Under the pieces are notes generated by a model that saw nothing but the letters and a program-made list of their open reading frames with translations, was not told where the DNA came from and did no database searches. From NCBI GenBank assembly GCA_039810245.1, contig JBDHWQ010000021.1, positions 1 to 64,000 of the forward strand: 64,000 nt of DNA, read 5' to 3'. This DNA comes from CALDSL01 sp039810245. GTDB lineage: Bacteria > Chloroflexota > Anaerolineae > Anaerolineales > Anaerolineaceae. Numbering within the stretch: the first letter of the stretch is position 1; each line of letters opens with the position of its first letter. Shown here piece by piece: positions 51,257-59,059 of the stretch. Made by a program: the position numbers and the translations under genes.

Positions 51257-51327
51257 AAACCCCCGGGCACAGGGGGGTTTAAGATGTCAGCCGCACGGGT
51301 GAGGGGGGCACCCGGGCGGCTGACATC
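51257..51327 (-). terminator. Double hairpin terminator region after the MFS gene
   Basis: Two hairpins lie side by side: AAACCCCC/GGGGGTTT (51257-51280), and GATGTCAGCCGC/GCGGCTGACATC (51283-51294 with 51316-51327) with an inner CGGGTG/CACCCG. The pair separates the MFS gene stop at 51358 from the GNAT start region on the minus strand. Confidence 0.75.
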
Positions 51328-51357
51328 GATAGTTTACCATATTCCTGCCATCCAACA

Positions 51358-52581
51358 TTAAAATTCCGTATCAATTTTGTGATTATTTTGTTTAACTTTT
51401 GCAAGGCCGCGCGACGCAAGGGGCAATCCCAGGGCCAGCAACCCGGCGGTCAGCATGTATACGCCCGCCAGACCAACCAGCGGCAGCAGGGCAAAAGCCA
51501 GGTACGGCCCGCTGGCGCTGCCGATATCCCCCGCCGCGGCATATGCACCCAACGCTGCCGCCTGGCTGCGGCCGTGGGTCAGGTCGCCCATCCAGGCTGC
51601 CAGCACAGCGATAGCAGTTCCGCCGCTGATCGCCCCCAGCAACACGCCCACCGCCGCGCCGGCTGGTGTGGGCACCAGCGCAAGCAGGCCAAAGGCCAGC
51701 GCTCCGCACACCAGGCTAAACCGCACCAGCGCGGCGCGCCCGGCAGGCCCGTCCGACAGGCGGCCTGCCACCAGGCTGGTGACGGCCGCCAGCAGTGAGC
51801 GCAGCGCGATAGCCGCGCCGCTGGCCGTGGCCATGCCAATCCCCAGCGCCGGGTCCAGCCGCTGTTCCATTAGTACCGCCATGCTGGCCAGCATGATCCC
51901 ATCCCCGGCGAAAGTGGTCAGCCCGTTGAGCAGCACCACCCGGCCCAGTCCCGGCCGGGCGCGCAGCGCGGCCAGCCCGGAGCGCAGGCCGGCGTAGCGC
52001 GGGGTCACGGTAGGCGCTGCGCGCGCGTGCGTTTCTTTCAAGAGCAGCGCCGCGGCCAGCACGCCCAGCGCCGAAACACCCGCGCACAGCAGCATGGCGC
52101 TGCGGAAACCGGTAAGGTCAATCAGCAGGCCGCCGACCAGTGGCCCGGCGCCATAGCCGGCCCACACCCAGGTGTTATAGATGCCGCTCAACCGCCCGCG
52201 CGTGGCCGGGGTGGATACATCCAGTGCAATGGTCAGCCCACCGACATTCAGCAGCGCCCAGGCCAGCCCCCACAGCAGCCGCGCGGCCAGAAACGGCCAG
52301 AAGCCATAGCCCACGCCGTACAGCGCGGTAGAGACCACGCCCAGCAGCCCGCCCAGCAGGAACAACGGCCGCCGCCCGGCGCGGTCCATCCATGCTCCAA
52401 CCAGCGGGTTGGCCGCGATGCGCAGCGCGCGGTGCACCGAGAGCAATATGCCCACCTGCGCCAGGCTCAGCCCGACCGCTTCGCGCTGCGTCACCAGCCC
52501 GGCGTAAAGCGTCAGGTCGCCAAACAGGGCCAGGCTGGCCGCCAGGCCAACCGCCAGCATCTGCCGTCGCGCTGCGGGCAC
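51358..52581 (-). CDS. Major facilitator superfamily transporter
   Basis: The 407-residue transporter starts at GTG 52581, immediately after the upstream phosphodiesterase stop (2-nt gap). It has twelve hydrophobic segments and the MFS motif A region GAWMDRAGRRPLFLLGGLLG. The second half has a similar LVAGRLSDGPAGRAALVR loop. MFS exporters of this type move drugs or metabolites with protons; the substrate is not evident. It is probably translationally coupled to the phosphodiesterase gene. Confidence 0.88.
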   Translation of the reverse strand: MPAARRQMLAVGLAASLALFGDLTLYAGLVTQREAVGLSLAQVGILLSVHRALRIAANPLVGAWMDRAGRRPLFLLGGLLGVVSTALYGVGYGFWPFLAARLLWGLAWALLNVGGLTIALDVSTPATRGRLSGIYNTWVWAGYGAGPLVGGLLIDLTGFRSAMLLCAGVSALGVLAAALLLKETHARAAPTVTPRYAGLRSGLAALRARPGLGRVVLLNGLTTFAGDGIMLASMAVLMEQRLDPALGIGMATASGAAIALRSLLAAVTSLVAGRLSDGPAGRAALVRFSLVCGALAFGLLALVPTPAGAAVGVLLGAISGGTAIAVLAAWMGDLTHGRSQAAALGAYAAAGDIGSASGPYLAFALLPLVGLAGVYMLTAGLLALGLPLASRGLAKVKQNNHKIDTEF

Positions 52582-52583
52582 GG

Positions 52584-53420
52584 CTATTCCTCGAGCGCCT
52601 CAGCCACCACGCGCCCCTGCCACTGGGGTGGGGCGTCCAGCCCGAGCAGCCGCGCCAGGGTAGGCGCGCCATCCAGCAGGCTGACCTCTCCATTCACCAC
52701 TGCCCCGCGGCGCACGCCGGAGCCGGCCAGCACCCAGGGAATGGCACTGTCTTCTTCAACCAGGCTGGCGTCCAGCGTACCATCGCTCCAGCCGTGTCCC
52801 TGCCCGTGACCGCCATGATCGGCGCACAGCAGGAATACGGTTTCTTCCAGCATGTTGGCCGCCGCAATCTCATCCAGCACCAGCTCCACCGCGCGGTCGG
52901 CGCGTGCCACGCCTTCCAAATACTCGGGCGACATCCAGCCATAGCCGTGACCGGCCAGGTCGGCGATTTCAATGTACACGAAGGTCAGCGAAGGCTGGTC
53001 GCGCACGAAAACATCCGCGGCCACAGCCGCCAGCTCCAGCTCGCGCCCGTCGCTGCGCGGGTGCGTGTGGCGGTGATAATAGCTGAAATCCAGCGCCTCA
53101 GGCCTGGCCAGGTCGCGCAGCGGCTCGTAGGAATACACCGCAACAGCGGAACCGCCCGCGTCTTTGACCAGGTCGAAAAGCCCCGGCGCCAGCCCTGGCG
53201 CGGGCGTCCAGCGGTTGGTGGTGACGCCGTGCGCGCGCGCTTCTTGTGAATGCACCAGTGAGGCCACGCACGGCAGGGTCAGCCCGGGCGGCACGCTGCG
53301 GGCGCTCGCCAGCACCCCGCTCAGCGCCAGCCGGCTGATAGCCGGCGTGCTGGCTTCACCGATCGCGTCTGGGCGCAGCCCGTCGATTAGAAACAGAACA
53401 GCCTGTCGGGAATTCAGCAT
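52584..53420 (-). CDS. Alkaline-phosphatase-superfamily phosphodiesterase
   Basis: The 278-residue protein has the N-terminal metal motif FLIDGLRPD, a nucleophile region PGLTLPCVASL (Thr), and a metal-binding DHGGHGQGHG. It resembles type I phosphodiesterase/nucleotide pyrophosphatases, though shorter than most. No signal peptide is visible, so it is cytoplasmic or its export is unclear. It precedes the MFS gene in one operon. Confidence 0.87.
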   Translation of the reverse strand: MLNSRQAVLFLIDGLRPDAIGEASTPAISRLALSGVLASARSVPPGLTLPCVASLVHSQEARAHGVTTNRWTPAPGLAPGLFDLVKDAGGSAVAVYSYEPLRDLARPEALDFSYYHRHTHPRSDGRELELAAVAADVFVRDQPSLTFVYIEIADLAGHGYGWMSPEYLEGVARADRAVELVLDEIAAANMLEETVFLLCADHGGHGQGHGWSDGTLDASLVEEDSAIPWVLAGSGVRRGAVVNGEVSLLDGAPTLARLLGLDAPPQWQGRVVAEALEE

Positions 53421-53524
53421 GGTCTTTCTACCTCGCTATTAGTGTAGCGAGGTTTTGGTTTTGGGTGGCCGAAATGGGTGGGGGAAATTGCGGGAAGGAT
53501 TTTTTCTAGAAGAAATGGATGGAG

Positions 53525-53632
53525 GGGCGTGCGAGGGTGCGGGCCGGCCTCAAAGCCCCCGCCTGCGCCAGGGCCAGGCGTGAGAAGCCCACCCGGTCTT
53601 CTATAACCCTGAAGTCTCGCCCCTACGAGATT
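53525..53632. repeat. GGGGCGTGCGAGG ... TCGCCCCTACGA repeat region
   Basis: GGAGGGGCGTGCGAGG near 53522-53537 and AAGTCTCGCCCCTACGAG near 53610-53630 form imperfect inverted ends of the TAGGGGCGAGGC family around a GC-rich core. The 239-bp gap (53421-53659) has no other feature. Confidence 0.55.
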
Positions 53633-53659
53633 CAAACGGGGCGGGCAGTTCGGGTCTCC

Positions 53660-54445
53660 TTACGGCAGCTCGTCCGTGGCTTCTTCCTCGCGCGATCGCT
53701 GCTGGCGTGGGGGCAGCTTGGGCGCAGGCATGGTGCGCGGCCAGCTCAGGAACCAGGCCACCAGGGCGATAAGCCCCAGCGCCAGCGCGCCCAGCAGTAC
53801 CCATACCCACGCCGCCGGGCCGCGGCTCAGGCGGTATACCGCCCAGATCTCCACCGGCTCAGCCGCGCCAATCAGGTCGAGCATGGGGATATTCCATTCC
53901 ACCACGCCGCCTTTCGCATCCAGGCCGGCCAGCGCGTCGGCTTCCAGCGGGTGTGGCACGTGCAAGCGCACGGTATAATTTTGGCCCGCGAGGCCTTCAT
54001 TCATCAGCGCGGCCATTTCCGCCTGCGCCGGGTCGCTGGTATCCAGGCGGAAATCCAGCCGCTGCGAGAAGCGCAGGCTGCCATCGTCCTGCGTTTCTAC
54101 CTGAAAGTCAAGACTTTCCCGCTGCAGCTCGCCCAACCGCGAAAAATCCTTCAGGTCCATATCCGCGGTGTAATGGTGCACGTCGGCGTCGATGCGCTCA
54201 TCGATGGCCAGGTTGGCGTAATTGCTGCTCTCGCCATCTGCCAACCCGCGCCAGCTTTCAAACAGGTGCGGCAGCGCCTGTCCCTGGCCCACCACCTGTA
54301 AAAAGTTCTCCGAGACGGCCACGTCCAGCGCCACTTTGCCCGAGCCGTCCGGGTTGTGCCACAGCTCCTGCTGCACCTGAAAACAGCCGGAAGTCAGCAG
54401 GACGGCAACCAGGGCCAGCAGCATCCACCCACGTTTTGCGTTCAT
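53660..54445 (-). CDS. LppM-like lipoprotein
   Basis: The 261-residue protein starts at ATG 54445 after AAGGGAGAA. A longer in-frame start at 54595 would run antisense into the LOG gene and lacks the signal. The lipoprotein signal (LLALVAVLLTSGC, Cys 21) is followed by QQELWHNPDGSGKVALDV, which resembles LppM-type envelope proteins, then a beta-rich domain and a C-terminal membrane helix (VWVLLGALALGLIALVAWFL) with a basic tail. It lies 22 nt after the LOG gene and is probably co-transcribed. Function unknown. Confidence 0.75.
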   Translation of the reverse strand: MNAKRGWMLLALVAVLLTSGCFQVQQELWHNPDGSGKVALDVAVSENFLQVVGQGQALPHLFESWRGLADGESSNYANLAIDERIDADVHHYTADMDLKDFSRLGELQRESLDFQVETQDDGSLRFSQRLDFRLDTSDPAQAEMAALMNEGLAGQNYTVRLHVPHPLEADALAGLDAKGGVVEWNIPMLDLIGAAEPVEIWAVYRLSRGPAAWVWVLLGALALGLIALVAWFLSWPRTMPAPKLPPRQQRSREEEATDELP

Positions 54446-54467
54446 CGCGTTTTCTCCCTTCGTACGC

Positions 54468-55061
54468 TCATTCCCGGTTGACCCAGCGCTCGATACCGTC
54501 CGGGAAGGTGAAATCCAGCAGTTTTTGCAGCAGTCCTTCAGGACTTGGGTCGCTAACCAGCAGCACTTCATGCTCAGCGTAGATGAACCCATCATCCAGC
54601 GCGCGGCGCACCATGCCCAGCAGCGGGTCGAAGTAGCCGCGCGTGTTCAGCAGCCCGATGGGCTTCTGGTGCAGGCCGATCTGCGCCCAGGTGAGGGTCT
54701 CGAACAATTCGTCCAGCGTGCCGTAGCCGCCCGGCAGGGCGATAAAGGCATCCGCCGTGGCGCTCATGCGCGCCTTGCGCATCTGGATATCCGGCAGCAC
54801 TTCCAGCGCAGCCAGCCCTTCGTGCACCAGCGCGGGCAGGTTGAGGTTTTCGGGGATAAAGCCGATCACCTGGCCGCCGGCGCGCAGCGCGCCTTCGGCA
54901 ACAGCGCCCATCAGCCCGGTTTTGCCCGCGCCATACACCAGGCGGATGCCGCGCGCCGCCAGCAGCGATCCCATTTCCTCGGCGGCGGCGTAGTACTCGG
55001 GGTGGACACCATCAGCCGACCCGCAGTAGACGCAGATGTTGTGGATGGGGGATACAGCGGT
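54468..55061 (-). CDS. LOG-family nucleotide phosphoribohydrolase
   Basis: The 197-residue protein starts at TTG 55061 with AGGAG 7 nt upstream. An upstream TTG at 55106 spans the TACAAT -10 box and is rejected. It has the LOG (Lonely guy) motif PGGYGTLDELFE and the upstream GAGKTGLMGAVAEGAL. The family cleaves nucleoside 5'-monophosphates, in plants to release active cytokinin and in bacteria often AMP/GMP-like substrates. It heads an operon with the LppM-like lipoprotein. Confidence 0.9.
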   Translation of the reverse strand, partial: TAVSPIHNICVYCGSADGVHPEYYAAAEEMGSLLAARGIRLVYGAGKTGLMGAVAEGALRAGGQVIGFIPENLNLPALVHEGLAALEVLPDIQMRKARMSATADAFIALPGGYGTLDELFETLTWAQIGLHQKPIGLLNTRGYFDPLLGMVRRALDDGFIYAEHEVLLVSDPSPEGLLQKLLDFTFPDGIERWVNRE

Positions 55062-55160
55062 CAAAGCAGGCTCCTGATGCAGTGGAATAGCACGATTGTA
55101 CTCCAAAGACCCGCGCGAGGGCGTGGTATACTGCTGAAAACATCATCAGGAGCATCTACC

Positions 55161-55508
55161 ATGACCACCCGCCTGGACGAATTTGAGAGCTACCGCACGC
55201 GCATGAACGATCGCATCGCGCAGATCGACCACCTGGGCATCAAGCGCTTTTACAACCTGGACACCAACGCCTACAACGACGCCGCGCTGCCCGGCAAGAC
55301 CAAAGAGCTGCTCGGGTTGGTGGCCTCGATGGTACTGCGCTGTAACGACTGCATCGACTATCACGTGCTGCAGTGCGTCAACGCAGGCTTCAGCGACGAA
55401 GAGCTGTACGATGCCTTCAACGTTGCACTGGTGGTGGGCGGCAGCATCGTTATCCCGCACCTGCGCCACGCGGTAGAAACGCTGGACCTGTGCCGCTCGC
55501 GGGGATGA
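55161..55508 (+). CDS. AhpD/carboxymuconolactone decarboxylase-family protein
   Basis: The 115-residue protein starts at ATG 55161, 8 nt after AGGAG; the longer frame upstream to 54525 is antisense to the LOG gene. It has the CXXC redox pair in MVLRCNDCIDYHVLQCVNAG, the AhpD-like helical core and VALVVGGSIVIPHLRHAVE. AhpD homologues reduce peroxiredoxins or act as alkylhydroperoxidases. TATACT lies about 30 nt upstream of the ATG. Confidence 0.88.
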   Translation: MTTRLDEFESYRTRMNDRIAQIDHLGIKRFYNLDTNAYNDAALPGKTKELLGLVASMVLRCNDCIDYHVLQCVNAGFSDEELYDAFNVALVVGGSIVIPHLRHAVETLDLCRSRG

Positions 55509-55580
55509 TTTGAGAGAGCTGCACCGCGTGTGGCAGCATCCAGAGCACGTCGAAGGATGCTGCTACACGCGAATTTTTCC

Positions 55581-57530
55581 TTACTGCCCGCTGAACTGGG
55601 TATGATACAGGCTGGCGTAGAGCCTGTTTTCGCGCAGTAATTCCTGGTGCGTGCCGCGCTCCACGATGCGCCCGCGGTCCATCACCAGAATCAGGTCGGC
55701 GGCCAGGATGGTGCTCAGCCGGTGGGCGATGACGATACTGGTGCGCCCGGCCATCACGCGCTTCAGCGCATCCTGGATCAGCGCCTCGCTTTCGCTGTCA
55801 AGCGAGCTGGTGGCTTCATCCAACACCAGCACGCGCGGGTCTTTGAGGATCACGCGCGCCAGGGCGATGCGCTGTTTCTCGCCGCCGCTCAACCGGTAGC
55901 CGCGCTCGCCCACCACGGTGTTGTAACGCTCAGGCAGGCCCATGATGAAGTCGTGGATGTTGGCGGCGCGTGCCGCCGCTTCGATATCGGCCTGGGTCGC
56001 GTCCAGCCGCGCGTAGATCAGGTTGGTGCGGATGGTATCGTGGAACAGGTGCGTTTCCTGGGTTACCATGCCAATGCTCTGGCTGAGCGAAGCCAGGCTC
56101 ACATTGCGCAGATCGTGGCCGTCGATGCAGATGCGCCCGGCGGTGGGATCATACAGGCGCGGGATCAGGTAGGTGAGGGTGGTCTTGCCCGCCCCGCTGG
56201 GCCCCACCAGCGCTACGAGCTGCCCCGGCCGCACGGTGAAGTCGATGTCTTCCAGCGCGGATTCGCGCGCCTGGGAGCGCACTGCGGCTTCCACCTCGCT
56301 GCCTTCCTCACCCTTTTTGGCATCATCGCCGTTCTCGCCACCCGAAAGCACCGCGGTGACATTGCTCATCTGCCCGTAGCGTCGCACGTCGCGCAGCAGG
56401 TGCATGTTTTCCACCTCGTAGCGGAAGGAAACGTGCTCGAAGGCGATCTCTCCGCGCACATCCTGGAGCGCGTGCGCGTCCGGCTGTTCGATGATATCGG
56501 GTGGCAGGTCGAGGATTTCAAATACGCGCTCAAAGCTGACCACCGAGGTGGCGAACTCCACCGGCGCGCTGGCCAGGCTCGAAAGCGCGCCATACAGGCT
56601 GCCCAGGTAGGCGCCAAAGGCAACGATGGTACCAATGGTAAACGCGCCGCGGATGACAAACAGCCCGCCCAGCCCGTACACCAGCGCCGTGCCCACCGCG
56701 CTGACCAGCCCCATGATGACGAAAAATGACGCGCCCAGCAGCGAGCGGCGCACGCCCAGGTCGCGCACCTGGGTGGCGCGGCGCTCGAAGCGCTCCACCT
56801 CGGTGGCGGTACGGCCAAACAGCTTAATCAGCAGCGCGCCGCCGATATTGAGCGTTTCGTTCATCATAGCGTTCATTTGCGCGTTGGCTTCCATTTGCTC
56901 GCGGGCGATATCGCGCAGCCGCGTGCCCAGCCGCTGCGCCGCGAAGATGAACAGGGGCATAATGATCACGCTGATCAGCGTCAGCCGCCATTCCATTGAA
57001 ATCATCACCGCCAGCACGGCTACCGCCTGGATAATGTTGGTGATGATGCCGACGATGGTGTTGCTGATGGCGTTCTGCGCGCCGACCACGTCGTTATTCA
57101 ACCGGCTCATGATTTCGCCCACTTTGGTGTGGGTGAAGAAGCGCAGCGACATGCGCTGCAGCCGGCTGTAGAGCGCCAGCCGCAGGTCGTAGATCACGCC
57201 TTCGCCCACGCGCGAATTCAACCGCCGCTGCATCACCTGGATCACCCCGCCCAGCGTAGGGATGAGCAGTAACGCCCCGGCCAGCATCCCCAGCCGGCGC
57301 ACGTCGCCCGAGGGGATCGTGCGGTCAATCAAGTCGCGCAAAATTTGCGGGTTCAGCAGGTTCAGTCCGGTAGAGGCCAGGATCAGCATCAGCATCCCGG
57401 CGATCTGCGCGCGGTAGGGCAGGGCATACGCCAGCACGCGCCGCAGAAGCGGCCAGGTCATTTTCGGTTTTTCATCATCGGCTTCCGCCATGCGGCGAAC
57501 GATCCCGCCGCCACCACCCATGGGTCGCAT
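55581..57530 (-). CDS. ABC-type exporter, fused membrane and ATPase domains
   Basis: The 649-residue half-transporter has six hydrophobic segments (about 35-330), an ATPase with Walker A GPSGAGKTT, signature LSGGEKQRIALARVIL, Walker B VLVLDEATSSLD and H-loop AHRLST. It resembles MsbA/LmrA lipid or drug exporters and should homodimerise. An unusual charged insert (GGENGDDAKKGEEGSEVEA) lies just before the ATPase. The start is ATG 57530 with AGGAG 9 nt upstream, and TACAAT lies upstream. The substrate is unknown. Confidence 0.92.
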   Translation of the reverse strand: MRPMGGGGGIVRRMAEADDEKPKMTWPLLRRVLAYALPYRAQIAGMLMLILASTGLNLLNPQILRDLIDRTIPSGDVRRLGMLAGALLLIPTLGGVIQVMQRRLNSRVGEGVIYDLRLALYSRLQRMSLRFFTHTKVGEIMSRLNNDVVGAQNAISNTIVGIITNIIQAVAVLAVMISMEWRLTLISVIIMPLFIFAAQRLGTRLRDIAREQMEANAQMNAMMNETLNIGGALLIKLFGRTATEVERFERRATQVRDLGVRRSLLGASFFVIMGLVSAVGTALVYGLGGLFVIRGAFTIGTIVAFGAYLGSLYGALSSLASAPVEFATSVVSFERVFEILDLPPDIIEQPDAHALQDVRGEIAFEHVSFRYEVENMHLLRDVRRYGQMSNVTAVLSGGENGDDAKKGEEGSEVEAAVRSQARESALEDIDFTVRPGQLVALVGPSGAGKTTLTYLIPRLYDPTAGRICIDGHDLRNVSLASLSQSIGMVTQETHLFHDTIRTNLIYARLDATQADIEAAARAANIHDFIMGLPERYNTVVGERGYRLSGGEKQRIALARVILKDPRVLVLDEATSSLDSESEALIQDALKRVMAGRTSIVIAHRLSTILAADLILVMDRGRIVERGTHQELLRENRLYASLYHTQFSGQ

Positions 57531-57654
57531 AAGCAATTCTCCTCAAGGTTATTGTACATGCAAAGAAAGCTTAGGGGAAAATTGGGAAAAATCTGGTCAC
57601 GAATTAAACGAATAAGAACGAATGGCACGAATAAAATTTCATGATCCTCTTATC

Positions 57655-57688
57655 CTCGTTCCCAGGCCCGAAGGGACGCGGGAACGAG
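57655..57688. repeat. CTCGTTCCC...GGGAACGAG palindromic repeat
   Basis: Perfect 9-bp arms at 57655-57663 and 57680-57688 share sequence with the longer copy at 44935-44975. Confidence 0.7.
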
Positions 57689-57780
57689 ATTAAGTGATTA
57701 ACGAAGAATGAAACGCAAATTATTCGTGTCATTTGTGCCATTTGTCGTATTCGTGGTCGCGCTTTCCGTGTTTCTTCAAG

Positions 57781-57806
57781 AAAAAACGCCCGGGCGGGCG
57801 TTTTTT
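57781..57806. terminator. Strong bidirectional intrinsic terminator
   Basis: AAAAAACGCCC (57781-57791) and GGGCGTTTTTT (57796-57806) form a stem with A and T tracts on both sides. It lies about 125 nt downstream of tRNA-Leu on the minus strand. Confidence 0.9.
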
Positions 57807-57930
57807 CGTCGAGAGAGGAGAGAGAAACTTGTGTTTTTGTCTGGCGCAGCCGGCTTTCAGCGAGACCGCAGGGGAGAGGCCCACTGAGAGCCGCTGCGCG
57901 GAAGGGAGAATAATGCTCCAATGATGCCAG

Positions 57931-58014
<84 letters not shown>

Positions 58015-58052
58015 AGGGTATTGCAAAATTATCGGGCCGGAATTTCGCGTAG

Positions 58053-58080
58053 ATTATACACGCGATTCCGGCACCGGCAA
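58053..58080 (-). promoter_or_regulatory. Sigma-70-like promoter of tRNA-Leu
   Basis: Minus-strand TTGCCG (58075-58080) and TATAAT (58053-58058) with a 16-nt spacer. The expected start is about 30 nt before the tRNA. Confidence 0.75.
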
Positions 58081-58115
58081 TCACACCCGCGGCTGACGAA
58101 TGTCACCTCAATTGG

Positions 58116-58547
58116 TCAGAATAGACGCCCCTGCAGCGGCTCTTCCGGGGCCAGCAGCCCGCGCGCCAGCAGCCAGGATCGCTCCGGGCCGGCCCAACCA
58201 AAACGCTCCAGGTCGATGCGCCCGCGCGTGTCGAACGCTACGCCTTCGCTCTCCAGCAGCCGGCGCTGCTCCAGCGCTGCGCGGCTGCCAACCGGCAGAC
58301 TGATCTTGCCTTGCGCGTTCAGTACGCGCTGCCAGGGCACGTCCGCCGGGCATGCGTGCATCGCTGAGCCGGCCCAGCGCGCGCGGTGCGCGGCGTATTC
58401 GCCCGGTTCCACTCCCTCGGGCGGCGGAATGAACGCGGCGATCTGGCCGTAGCTGGCCACCGCACCGGGTGGGATCTGCCGCGCGATCTCCCATACCAGG
58501 GCATAGAAATGAGCTTGCTGCTCCGCAGATAGCATAATGTCCGGCAT
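58116..58547 (-). CDS. Alkyltransferase-like DNA repair protein (ATL)
   Basis: The 143-residue protein has the methyltransferase-fold segment VPWQRVLNAQGKIS (70-83), where the active Cys of MGMT (PCHRV) is Trp72. ATL proteins bind O6-alkylguanine without transferring the group and flag it for nucleotide-excision repair. The N-terminal helical part IPPGAVASYGQIAAFI is also typical. It is encoded next to tRNA-Leu and independent of the UvrD gene. Confidence 0.88.
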   Translation of the reverse strand: MPDIMLSAEQQAHFYALVWEIARQIPPGAVASYGQIAAFIPPPEGVEPGEYAAHRARWAGSAMHACPADVPWQRVLNAQGKISLPVGSRAALEQRRLLESEGVAFDTRGRIDLERFGWAGPERSWLLARGLLAPEEPLQGRLF

Positions 58548-58605
58548 TGGAATCCCTCAACGGGTGGTCTTCCGATCCATCATAGCTTAAACCCGGGCAG
58601 AAAGA

Positions 58606-58637
58606 AACCCTGCCAGACCGGGGTGGCTGGCAGGGTT
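58606..58637 (-). terminator. Intrinsic terminator
   Basis: AACCCTGCCAG (58606-58616) and CTGGCAGGGTT (58627-58637) pair perfectly over 11 bp. Reading the minus strand, a T-rich TCTTTCT follows. It probably terminates the small gene at 58726-58902. Confidence 0.75.
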
Positions 58638-58725
58638 GGGGCGGGGGGACGGTCTATTGTTGTTTTTTCGGCGGTCGGGCTGCACGAGGCGGGGACAGCT
58701 TCGCGGCCCGCTCCACCAGGGATTC

Positions 58726-58902
58726 TCAGAATAGTGCCTGGACCAGCAAATACAGGATGAATGCGATCAGTGCCCAGGCTGGGATGCCAAACAGGAGCAT
58801 GGAAAGGAACATGGGCAGGCGCAGGCCACCATCTGTCTGGCTTTTGTCACTTTGGACAAAACCGGTATACTGCCGCGCTCGGCTTACTTTACTATGGTTC
58901 AT
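58726..58902 (-). CDS. Small C-terminally membrane-anchored protein
   Basis: The 58-residue product starts at ATG 58902 with GGGAG 7 nt upstream; an alternative ATG at 58980 would add 26 residues. It has a polar N-terminal half (MNHSKVSRARQYTGFVQSDK) and a single C-terminal hydrophobic helix (about 33-57) ending LYLLVQALF. It is probably tail-anchored. Family unknown; coding status rests on the ribosome site, helix and downstream terminator. Confidence 0.55.
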   Translation of the reverse strand: MNHSKVSRARQYTGFVQSDKSQTDGGLRLPMFLSMLLFGIPAWALIAFILYLLVQALF

Positions 58903-59059
58903 CCCATCTCCCGAAGTCCGGTGAGCGGCGATGCGCGCGGGGATGCCGGCAACCAGATACATAATATCTATGCTATCCATTACATATATAGTCTATGTTT
59001 GCTTTAATAGCATAACAATAGGGCATTATTACGGTGTTATACGGGGGACTTCCCTACCC

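Larger units (their letters stand above)
57531..57930. repeat. 400-bp gene-free gap with repeats
   Basis: Besides the exporter promoter (TACAAT near 57555) the gap holds ATTCGTG-type words (57600-57640, 57718-57760), the CTCGTTCCC/GGGAACGAG palindrome at 57655-57688 and the terminator at 57781-57806. No credible gene was seen. Confidence 0.6.
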
